In this document: one piece after another, positions 35,290 to 42,177 of the stretch
Layout: each line of letters starts with the position of its first letter
Position numbering within the stretch: the first letter of the stretch is position 1
From: Sedimenticola sp.
GTDB lineage: Bacteria; Pseudomonadota; Gammaproteobacteria; Chromatiales; Chromatiaceae
Direction: 5' to 3'
Assembly: GCA_026989135.1 (NCBI GenBank)
Contig: JALSJZ010000133.1
Coordinates: forward strand, 1-48,434
Length of the DNA stretch: 48,434 nt
Translations under genes and position numbers: made by a program
Notes under the pieces: generated by a model
Seen by the model: only the letters and a program-made list of their open reading frames with translations
Database searches by the model: none
What the model was told of the DNA's origin: nothing

Positions 35290-36657
35290 ATGGCTGAATA
35301 TTACTCTCTTGATATATCGGCGGATCGTACGATCCATCGGCAAACTACTGCGTGGCTTATCCTTGCCCTTGCCTCACTGGTCATCGGCGGCCTGTTCGTC
35401 ATCCTTATCGTTCTCTCCCGAACGCCCGGCATTCAAGATATCATCCCCTGGGTAGATTTTTTCAAGACTGCCCTCGTGATACATGTCGATATGACAGTGC
35501 TGGTCTGGTTTCTTGCCTTTGCCGGTGTCTTCTGGAGCCTAAACAACAATGGCAGCTGTCTCTCCTGCGGTTGGGTGCCTATCTTTCTGGCTGCAACGGG
35601 CATGCTTGGGATTGCGGCATCCCCCTTCCTTGGGGCGGGAGACCCGCTGATGAACAACTATGTTCCTGTGCTGCAAGACCCCATATTTTTTGTAGCTCTG
35701 GGCATCTTTGGGCTGGGCTTTACGCTACAGATCTTAAATGGACTGATCCACTCTAAACCTGTGGGCAGGTTCATGGATGGCAGCGCGGCACTCCGCTTTG
35801 GACTCTACACCGCGCTGATTGCCGCACTTCTCGCCATGATGTCGATTGGCTGGTCCTACAGCATGATGCCAGCAGAGATAGAGGGGCAGCGCTATTATGA
35901 GCTACTGTTCTGGGGCGGCGGTCACGTCATTCAGTTCACACACACACAGCTGATGTTTGTTGCCTGGCTATGGCTGGCCGGAGCCTCCGGCATTGCCGTC
36001 AAAGCCAACCCGCGGCTGATTCTCATCCTCTTTGCATTGGGTACAATACCGGTTCTGTTTGCACCTCTCATCTACCTCACCTATCCGGTAGATGACCCAG
36101 GCTATGCCATCTCCTTCACCTGGCTTATGAAGTACGGAGGCGGCCTCGCAGCAGTACCCTTGGGGCTTATACTTGTCATCTCTATTATTACCAGCAGCAA
36201 GGTCTCTGACCTGTACCGTGCCGAGCGCTCTGCATTGATCTTCTCCATACTGCTGTTTGGTACGGGCGGGATCATCGGGTTTATGATTACCGGCAGTAAT
36301 GTACGTGTCCCTGCGCACTACCATGGCTCAATCATTGGCGTCACCTTGGCATTTATGGGCATTACTTATTACCTCTTGCCACGCCTGGGGTTTCGCAAAC
36401 CTATGGGAAAGTGGGCACTGCGCCAGCCCGCAATCTATGGCACAGGGCAGATGATCTGGGTGCTCGCCATGGCCTATACCGGTGGGCACGGTGTTCAGCG
36501 CAAGACAGCGGGGGCCGCTCAAGGGCTACAGTCTGTAGGCGAGCATATCGCCATGGGATTGATGGGAATCGGCGGAATTATCGCCATCACCGGTGGGGTC
36601 ATCTATCTTGTTGTGGTCTATAAGGCGATGCGCCCTGAAAAGAAGCTAACCACTTAA
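35290..36657 (+). CDS. Heme-copper oxidase-like subunit I lacking the paired CuB histidines
   Basis: A 455-residue protein with about 12 membrane helices that aligns by eye with the B-like subunit I at 29217. The low-spin heme ligands (His65, His345) and high-spin heme ligand (His343, in VPAHYHGSIIG) are present. One CuB-type histidine, His212, is in WGGGHVIQFTH, with Phe216 at the tyrosine position. The helix that normally carries the HH pair reads APLIYLTYPVDDPG and has no histidine. The metal site must be different or absent. A CLSC pair is at residues 90-93. NO reduction by a divergent NOR family, or a non-enzymatic cytochrome role, are both possible. A bidirectional terminator follows. 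Confidence 0.85.
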   Translation: MAEYYSLDISADRTIHRQTTAWLILALASLVIGGLFVILIVLSRTPGIQDIIPWVDFFKTALVIHVDMTVLVWFLAFAGVFWSLNNNGSCLSCGWVPIFLAATGMLGIAASPFLGAGDPLMNNYVPVLQDPIFFVALGIFGLGFTLQILNGLIHSKPVGRFMDGSAALRFGLYTALIAALLAMMSIGWSYSMMPAEIEGQRYYELLFWGGGHVIQFTHTQLMFVAWLWLAGASGIAVKANPRLILILFALGTIPVLFAPLIYLTYPVDDPGYAISFTWLMKYGGGLAAVPLGLILVISIITSSKVSDLYRAERSALIFSILLFGTGGIIGFMITGSNVRVPAHYHGSIIGVTLAFMGITYYLLPRLGFRKPMGKWALRQPAIYGTGQMIWVLAMAYTGGHGVQRKTAGAAQGLQSVGEHIAMGLMGIGGIIAITGGVIYLVVVYKAMRPEKKLTT

Positions 36658-36662
36658 AAAAT

Positions 36663-36694
36663 AAAGAGCCATGCAAAGATGCATGGCTCTTTTT
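36663..36694. terminator. Bidirectional rho-independent terminator
   Basis: A perfect 13-bp stem AAAGAGCCATGCA / TGCATGGCTCTTT (36663-36675 with 36680-36692) with an AAGA loop. T-rich sequence follows on both strands, so it can end both the plus-strand oxidase-like operon and the minus-strand small membrane protein operon. Confidence 0.92.
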
Positions 36695-36714
36695 CATGCT
36701 GCACAGTCGAAGCG

Positions 36715-36996
36715 CTAATCAACCGGCGGAAGTGTCGGTGATCGCAGAGGTTCTGATATTGGCTCAGATATTAATTCAGACTGTTCAGTTGCCGCAGGCC
36801 CATTGGGTAGCACATCAGAAAAGAAGTGCTGTATGCCTTCAAATGTTGTTACAGCAAGTATCATGATGATCATAAAAAAGACGATACTTCTGGCCGCAAA
36901 CGGCTTCCCTCGCCACCTCTCGAGTCCAACCAATATCCGATCTGAGACCACATAAAGCACAATTGCGGTCACCGTGTACATAAGGATTTGCTGCAT
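36715..36996 (-). CDS. Small two-helix membrane protein of unknown function
   Basis: A 93-residue protein, not recognised. The ATG at 36996 has AAAAGAGA just upstream; a longer reading would overlap the DUF420 gene and is unlikely. Two hydrophobic segments (ILMYTVTAIVLYVVSDRIL and SIVFFMIIMILAVTTFEGI) are followed by a Pro/Glu/Ser-rich tail. It is the last gene in a row with SCO, a small membrane protein and DUF420, which suggests a link to oxidase assembly. Confidence 0.75.
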   Translation of the reverse strand: MQQILMYTVTAIVLYVVSDRILVGLERWRGKPFAARSIVFFMIIMILAVTTFEGIQHFFSDVLPNGPAATEQSELISEPISEPLRSPTLPPVD

Positions 36997-37081
36997 AATC
37001 TCTTTTCGCCTCTCTGTTTCAGATCTGAGGGATGCAGATTTCACCCTGCAACCATTTTGTAAATAGTAACTATCGGCTATC

Positions 37082-37522
37082 TTACGACAGACCAGCCTGG
37101 GATGGATAGAGATGAAAAGCCATGAGATAGACAGCAACACCGCTTACGCAGACATAGATCCAGATTGGAAACGTCCACCGGGCAATGCGCCTATGGCGCT
37201 CGTAGCGGCCCCTCAACGCAAGAAATGCCGTGCTGATCACCATCGGCACAATGAGTCCGGCAAGGATGATATGAGTGGCAAGGATTGTGAAATAGAAGGG
37301 ACGCACCCCGCCATCCCCCGCAAACTTCACATTGCCCACCTGACTGTGGTAGGTCAGATATGAGACCATAAACAGCGCCGACACCACCAATGCCGCTATC
37401 ATAAACTGTCGATGCGCCTCGTGGTTTTCCCGACGAATATTATAGTAAGCGACGCTGATCAGACAGATCGTTGTGACATTCAAGCCCGCCTGCAGGTGGG
37501 GCAGTACCGGGATGATCTCCAC
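37082..37522 (-). CDS. DUF420-family membrane protein
   Basis: A 146-residue protein with four to five helices. The pattern LPHLQAGLNVTT, RRENHEAHRQFMIAAL, TYHSQVG and FYFTILATHIILA matches DUF420, with the histidines that are conserved in the family. In Gram-positive bacteria a DUF420 protein (CtaM) is needed for activity of heme A-containing oxidases. The start is GTG, overlapping the upstream TAG stop by one base (TAGTG), which implies translational coupling. With SCO next to it, a role in maturing a heme-copper enzyme is likely. Confidence 0.88.
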   Translation of the reverse strand: MEIIPVLPHLQAGLNVTTICLISVAYYNIRRENHEAHRQFMIAALVVSALFMVSYLTYHSQVGNVKFAGDGGVRPFYFTILATHIILAGLIVPMVISTAFLALRGRYERHRRIARWTFPIWIYVCVSGVAVYLMAFHLYPSQAGLS

Positions 37523-37794
37523 TACTTGCCCTCACACTTATCGTTCAATACCTGCCTGGTGGCCGTCTTGTGTTTGTTCCACTCTTTTCTTAACAGTACA
37601 AGAATCAGGGTTGCCATGGAGATGTTAAATATAATGGCCGCAATGATAAAACCAGACAGCCCCCCCGGCTCATCACCTGCGGTGGCAACGGCACCCCCCT
37701 CCCCCAAAACCAGTGAGCTGACCATTAAAAGAGCGGCAATAACGGATAGTCGTTGAAGACGAGGGTTAAACAACAAATCGACAACATGATGCAT
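37522..37794 (-). CDS. Small membrane protein of unknown function (SCO/DUF420 operon)
   Basis: A 90-residue protein. An N-terminal hydrophobic segment (LSVIAALLMVSSLVLG) may be a signal or first helix. A Gly/Pro-rich loop follows, then a second helix (GFIIAAIIFNISMATLILVLL) and a basic tail. It ends with the base that starts DUF420. The family is not recognised. Position suggests a role in oxidase assembly. Confidence 0.75.
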   Translation of the reverse strand: MHHVVDLLFNPRLQRLSVIAALLMVSSLVLGEGGAVATAGDEPGGLSGFIIAAIIFNISMATLILVLLRKEWNKHKTATRQVLNDKCEGK

Positions 37795-37882
37795 GGTTTC
37801 TACCTGGATAGATATCTGGTGGGGGATTATATCAAATACCCGATCTCTCTTTTTGCATCAAGCAAACAGCCAGGGAGAGGGA

Positions 37883-38527
37883 TCAACCCCGCAATTTCAC
37901 TACATCCAGATACTGCTCAATAATCACCTTAGGCCTGTGTGGTGGAGGGAAAGCACCATGCACGCGCTGTTTTGGACCAATCAGATAGATTGACCCTGTA
38001 TGGCTGACTTGGTAGGCGCCACCCTCTCCGGGCTCATCTTTGATGTAGCCTGCATGCATCTGCTTGGCAAAACCATCGATCGCCTCAAGTGAACCAGTAA
38101 TGCCGATAAAACGCTCATCAAAATAGGCTGCATATTCAGCCACATGCTTTGGTGAATCACGCTCTGGATCGACTGAAACAAAAACCACCTGTGTCTTTGC
38201 CTGAACATCAGGGTATTCAGCAAGGTCATCGTAAACCGCTTTCATAACGGAAAGCGCCATCGGACAGACATCTGGACAACTTGTATAGCCAAAAAACAGC
38301 AACGTCCATTTGCCCTCCAGATGAGAAAGATCAAACGCCTCCCCTTCCCCACCAGACAACTCAAAGTCAGATAGCTGTCGAGGCTCTGGCCAAAGCACTG
38401 CCTGCAACTCTGCGGGCACTGTCAATTTCTCAGGTGTTTTAAAGAAAAAAACAGACATGAAAAGTACAACTATAACGGCAACGCCAACCAATGCCTTGAT
38501 TGGGCTGCTTTTTGATTCAGCACTCAT
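37883..38527 (-). CDS. SCO1/SenC-family copper chaperone
   Basis: A 214-residue protein anchored by one N-terminal helix (about residues 10-29), with a periplasmic thioredoxin fold. The copper site is Cys84 and Cys88 in TSCPDVCPM plus His176 in QVSHTGSIY. VFVSVDPERDSP is the usual SCO strand. It is more typical in form than the SCO at 32038, which has a C-terminal helix. As first gene of this operon it is probably the general CuA assembly factor. Two SCO proteins suggest two different copper-enzyme clients. Confidence 0.94.
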   Translation of the reverse strand: MSAESKSSPIKALVGVAVIVVLFMSVFFFKTPEKLTVPAELQAVLWPEPRQLSDFELSGGEGEAFDLSHLEGKWTLLFFGYTSCPDVCPMALSVMKAVYDDLAEYPDVQAKTQVVFVSVDPERDSPKHVAEYAAYFDERFIGITGSLEAIDGFAKQMHAGYIKDEPGEGGAYQVSHTGSIYLIGPKQRVHGAFPPPHRPKVIIEQYLDVVKLRG

Positions 38528-38608
38528 ACTTAAGATATCTCACTATAAATTCATCAATAACACTGGCAGCACTTGTCCACACTCTCTGGATCATTCATAT
38601 CCAAAATA

Positions 38609-38879
38609 GTTCAACCTGGAATCTGCAGTTGGACAGGGTGGAGTGTGCGTTTGTGATGGTAGAGGGCACCAAAAGTAGGCGCTTTAGGCGAGGCGCAACG
38701 ACGCGGAATAGTTTTGCTATTCCAAGGAGTTGCAACGCCGCCATCTACCATCACAAGCGTGCAATCCGCTCTGTAGCGTTATTCGCCCAGCAGATGCGCT
38801 GGATAAAGGCGCAAAATATTATGCATATCAATATGTTGACATATCCTCAAAGCGGTCAACTGCAGATTCCAGGTTCAAC
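38609..38879. mobile_element. MITE-like palindromic element with 23-base terminal inverted repeats
   Basis: Ends at 38609-38631 and 38857-38879 are inverted repeats of 23 bases with one mismatch; the perfect 19-base core is AACCTGGAATCTGCAGTTG. Inside, TTGTGATGGTAGA (38651-38663) is inverted at 38744-38756. A central hairpin GGAATAG-TTTTG-CTATTCC lies at 38705-38723. The 271 bases could fold into a long multi-stem structure. No transposase is encoded. I see no clear target duplication outside the ends. It is inserted between two minus-strand genes. Confidence 0.75.
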
Positions 38880-38880
38880 C

Positions 38881-39186
38881 CTAACCATGTGTTCTCGCGA
38901 CATCTGCGCTTATTAAAATCAAAGCCGTAAACATCAGTACATTTTGTATAAAGGTTTTAATCAAAATGGATTTGATGTTGGCATCCAGCTCTTTGGTTGC
39001 AGCAGGCCGCTCTGATTCTGGTAACTCTTCAATCTTCCGATATTTTTCCTTTTTTATTCTTGTCTGATCTACCCCCTGTGTTATACAGACCACTAGCAGC
39101 GCCATGCCTATCCCTTCCGGGGTATAGACAAAAAAGTTTGGGCCAAAAAAGCCCATCAACGCATGCATTGCAAAATTCCACAACAT
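38881..39186 (-). CDS. Small membrane protein of unknown function
   Basis: A 101-residue protein that I do not recognise. It has an N-terminal hydrophobic region (ALMGFFGPNFFVYTPEGIGMALLVVCI), a charged middle (RIKKEKYRKIEELPESERP) and a C-terminal helix (FIQNVLMFTALILISADVA). A GGGAGCG ribosome-binding site precedes the ATG. It lies between the nar operon terminator and the MITE-like element; its stop codon is one base from that element's end. It probably has its own promoter. Confidence 0.7.
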   Translation of the reverse strand: MLWNFAMHALMGFFGPNFFVYTPEGIGMALLVVCITQGVDQTRIKKEKYRKIEELPESERPAATKELDANIKSILIKTFIQNVLMFTALILISADVARTHG

Positions 39187-39250
39187 AGTCGCTCCCGGTT
39201 TAGCTCTGTTCGTTGTTGAATTCTAACCTGTTTGATTATCTCAAGGCGAA

Positions 39251-39278
39251 AAAAAGCCCGCCTTCAGGCGGGCTTTTT
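39251..39278. terminator. Rho-independent terminator of the nar operon
   Basis: A perfect 12-bp stem AAAAAGCCCGCC / GGCGGGCTTTTT with a four-base loop, 17 bases beyond the narI stop on the minus strand. It is symmetrical and could work in both directions. Confidence 0.92.
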
Positions 39279-39294
39279 CATGGTTACAAAACCA

Positions 39295-39984
39295 TTAACG
39301 GCAAACTTGCTTCCTTGTGCGAACAATCTGGTAAGCACGGCCAATGTAGCTGATCGGAACACTCCAGACATGCACCATACGCGTGAATGGAAAGATCAGA
39401 ACCAGTGTCATACCAAAGAACATATGCAACTTATAGACAAAGCTCACATCCTTCAGCAGGGTTGGGTCTACACTCAGTGTCACTACGCTCTTCAGATACT
39501 CAGACAATGCAAGCATTGTTGAGGCATCCTGATGGCTTGCATGATACATGGAGGCAGGAACCGTCATTAGACCCAGAAAAGCTGTTGCAGCAATCCAGAG
39601 AATAACAAAGTTGTCCCGGCCGCGGCTAACCGCTTTGATCCGTTCGACTGTCAGGCGACGCCTGGCCAGCAGGCCAGCACCCACCAGTGCAGCGATGCCA
39701 AATGCTGAGCCCGCATAGATAGCAATATTCTGGTGTGCCAGATCACTGATCCCAAGTGCCAGGAACCAGCTATGTGGTGTCAGCAGGCCGACAAAATGCC
39801 CCAGAAAAATGCCTATTACGCCAACATGAAACAGATTGCTGTACAGGCGCATGTTGGTGTTATCAAGCAACTGACTCGAGTCAGCCTTCCAGGTGTATTG
39901 CTCACGATCAAATCGAATCCAGCATCCAACCGCGAAGATGGTACCCGCCAGATACGGGTAAGCTCCAAAGATAAAATCAGACAT
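39295..39984 (-). CDS. narI: Respiratory nitrate reductase gamma subunit NarI (cytochrome b)
   Basis: NarI takes electrons from quinol and passes them through two b hemes to NarH. The 229-residue protein has five helices. Heme-ligand histidines lie in FHVGVIGIFLGHFVGLLTPHSW and in KLHMFFGM...RMVHVW, as in other NarI proteins. I chose the ATG at 39984 (MSDFIFGAYPY) because AGGAG is seven bases upstream; a TTG at 39999 and an ATG at 39987 are alternatives. It starts 12 bases after narJ ends. Confidence 0.96.
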   Translation of the reverse strand: MSDFIFGAYPYLAGTIFAVGCWIRFDREQYTWKADSSQLLDNTNMRLYSNLFHVGVIGIFLGHFVGLLTPHSWFLALGISDLAHQNIAIYAGSAFGIAALVGAGLLARRRLTVERIKAVSRGRDNFVILWIAATAFLGLMTVPASMYHASHQDASTMLALSEYLKSVVTLSVDPTLLKDVSFVYKLHMFFGMTLVLIFPFTRMVHVWSVPISYIGRAYQIVRTRKQVCR

Positions 39985-39995
39985 CATTATGCTCC

Positions 39996-40511
39996 TCAAG
40001 CTGCCTGGGCTAAGCGCCCACGGTTTTCAATGATTCGAAGCACCCTTGCATAAGGGCTTTCGATTTTCTCTAGATTTTCAGCAATAACAGCGACGACCTT
40101 GCCAGCATCTCCCAAAAATACCCGCGCCTGCATATCATCCAGAGTCGATACATACTCCAGGATCAAGGGCAGGAAGTCAGGGATCTCCTTTGCATCAACC
40201 GCCAGACCATTGGCCTTGTAGTGCTCGTTAAGATCGATCAGTGCAGGCCCGCGTCCCCGGTCATCACCAAACAGGTGATGCGTAAGATGCAGGTCATGCT
40301 CAGGCGTCATATCAAACGTGTTGACATAGTTCTGCTGCAGACCAATCACGTCATGCACTTGCATCCATGCAATGAGATCCATCATCCCTTTGCGCTCTGT
40401 CTCTGTGATACTTGAATCAGCTTTGATCGTATCGATTATTGCCGAAAGGTTCTCAACGAGCTCTTCTGTCGGATAATCCAGCAAACGCGACAATATTGTG
40501 TATATACGCAT
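39996..40511 (-). CDS. narJ: Nitrate reductase molybdenum cofactor assembly chaperone NarJ
   Basis: NarJ is a cytoplasmic chaperone that binds apo-NarG and assists cofactor insertion and membrane targeting. The 171-residue protein has the TorD/NarJ helical pattern: LLDYPTEEL near the start and LTHHLFGDDRGRGPALIDL in the centre, followed by DFLPLILEYVS. It is a little shorter than E. coli NarJ. It lies 16 bases after narH. Confidence 0.95.
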   Translation of the reverse strand: MRIYTILSRLLDYPTEELVENLSAIIDTIKADSSITETERKGMMDLIAWMQVHDVIGLQQNYVNTFDMTPEHDLHLTHHLFGDDRGRGPALIDLNEHYKANGLAVDAKEIPDFLPLILEYVSTLDDMQARVFLGDAGKVVAVIAENLEKIESPYARVLRIIENRGRLAQAA

Positions 40512-40527
40512 TTATATACCCCTATAT

Positions 40528-42090
40528 TTACGCTTTGGATTTAGGCCGTTTCTGTATGCCCATCGGAGTTACCGTGCGCTTACGTGGAGCCGGGAAGAGG
40601 GTGTAATCATCCTGCCCAGGTTTCTCACCATGAGAGCTGATATTACCACCAGAGAAGCCATTCTGACCCTGGAACCCATAAGGATCATCATTACGAATCT
40701 CTTCATGGCTGGTTGGGATAACAAAACGATCTTCATAGTTGGCAATACCCAGGTAGCGGTACATCTCTTGTGCCTGACCCTCTGTCAAACCTACGTTTCT
40801 CAGAACCTCAAGATCAGCCTCCTGCTCAACATTGATCGAACGCTGATAGCTGCGCATGGCCAGCATGCGGTTGATTGCACTCAGGATTGGCGCCTCATCG
40901 CCTGCGGTCAGCAGATTTGCCAGATAGCGTACCGGAAAACGCAATGCCTCCGACTTGGGAATAACACCATCTGCCTCGGTAGGCAATGTACCCTGATCAA
41001 TCTGTGACTGCACCGGCGACAGCGGTGGCACATACCACATCATAGGCAAGGTACGGTACTCAGGATGGATTGGGAAGGCGATCTTCCAGTCAATGGCCAT
41101 CTTGTAGACGGGTGAGTTCTGTGCCGCATCGACCCAGCTCTGCGGTACACCATCTTCCAGTGCCTGCTCGATGACCAGCGGGTCATTCGGATTCAGGAAG
41201 ATGTCGGTCTGCGCGTTGTAGAGATCCTTGTCATTTTTGGTCGATGCCACGTCACTGATGCGATCCGCATCATAGAGCACAACACCCACGTAACGGATAC
41301 GACCCACGCAGGACTCAGCACAGGCAGGCGGCATTCCAGACTCAATGCGTGGAAAGCAGAGGATACATTTCTCTGACTTGCCTGACTCCCAGTTGTAGTA
41401 GACCTTCTTGTAGGGGCATGCGGTAACGCACATACGCCAGCCACGACAACGATCCTGATCGATCAGAACGATGCCATCCTCTTCTCGCTTGTAGATTGCA
41501 CCGGATGGGCAGGAGGCTACGCAGGCGGGGTTCAGACAGTGGTTACAGAGGCGAGGCAGATACATGTGAAAGGTCTTTTCAAACTCTTTGTAGATCTGCT
41601 TCTGCATGCCGTCAAAGTTCTGATCGACAGAGCGGTTTTCGAATTCACCCGCCAGATCATCTTCCCAGTTCGGCCCCCAATGGATCTTCTCCATATGCTT
41701 GCCGGTAATCTGGGAGACCGGGCGCGCAGTCGGAGCAGCCTCTGAAAGCGGCTTGTTCTGCAACTTGGCATAGTCGTAGTCAAACGGCTCGTAGTAGTCA
41801 TCAATCTGCGGCATATCCGGGTTGGCAAAGATGTTGAGCAGCTTGCTCAAGCGATTGCCTGCCTTCAGCTCCAGCTTACCATCAGAGAGTGTCCAGCCGC
41901 CTCTCCACTTATCCTGATTTTCCCACTCTTTTGGAAAACCGATACCTGGCTTACTCTCTACGTTGTTAAACCAGGCATACTCAACACCCTTTCTGTTGGT
42001 CCAGATGTTCTTACAGGTCACCGAACAGGTGTGGCAACCAATGCACTTGTCCAGGTTTAGAACCATTGCAATTTGTGCGCGTATTTTCAT
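40528..42090 (-). CDS. narH: Respiratory nitrate reductase beta subunit NarH
   Basis: NarH carries the iron-sulfur chain between NarI and NarG. The 520-residue protein has four cysteine groups: CIGCHTCSVTCKNIW at residue 16 onwards; CNHCLNPACVASCPSG; CRGWRMCVTACPY, in which Trp replaces a cysteine as expected for the [3Fe-4S] cluster; and CILCFPRIESGMPPACAESC. Length and order match the NarG-type enzyme rather than periplasmic Nap or eukaryotic types. The gene starts 87 bases after narG. Confidence 0.97.
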   Translation of the reverse strand: MKIRAQIAMVLNLDKCIGCHTCSVTCKNIWTNRKGVEYAWFNNVESKPGIGFPKEWENQDKWRGGWTLSDGKLELKAGNRLSKLLNIFANPDMPQIDDYYEPFDYDYAKLQNKPLSEAAPTARPVSQITGKHMEKIHWGPNWEDDLAGEFENRSVDQNFDGMQKQIYKEFEKTFHMYLPRLCNHCLNPACVASCPSGAIYKREEDGIVLIDQDRCRGWRMCVTACPYKKVYYNWESGKSEKCILCFPRIESGMPPACAESCVGRIRYVGVVLYDADRISDVASTKNDKDLYNAQTDIFLNPNDPLVIEQALEDGVPQSWVDAAQNSPVYKMAIDWKIAFPIHPEYRTLPMMWYVPPLSPVQSQIDQGTLPTEADGVIPKSEALRFPVRYLANLLTAGDEAPILSAINRMLAMRSYQRSINVEQEADLEVLRNVGLTEGQAQEMYRYLGIANYEDRFVIPTSHEEIRNDDPYGFQGQNGFSGGNISSHGEKPGQDDYTLFPAPRKRTVTPMGIQKRPKSKA

Positions 42091-42177
42091 TTTATGTTCC
42101 TCGAAGTTCTTTCACCACCGGGGCGAGTTGCGAGACCTCTGCCTCGCAACCCACACGTTGATATTTAATCGATAACC

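Noticed and set aside
36997-37140. Longer N-terminus for the small membrane protein at 36715
   Set aside because: It would overlap the DUF420 gene by about 60 bases, whereas an ATG with a good ribosome-binding site exists at 36996.
39229-39245. Possible FNR box TTGATTATCTCAA between narI and the 101-residue gene
   Set aside because: The two half-sites are separated by one base too few (13 bases in total instead of 14) and one half-site is degenerate.
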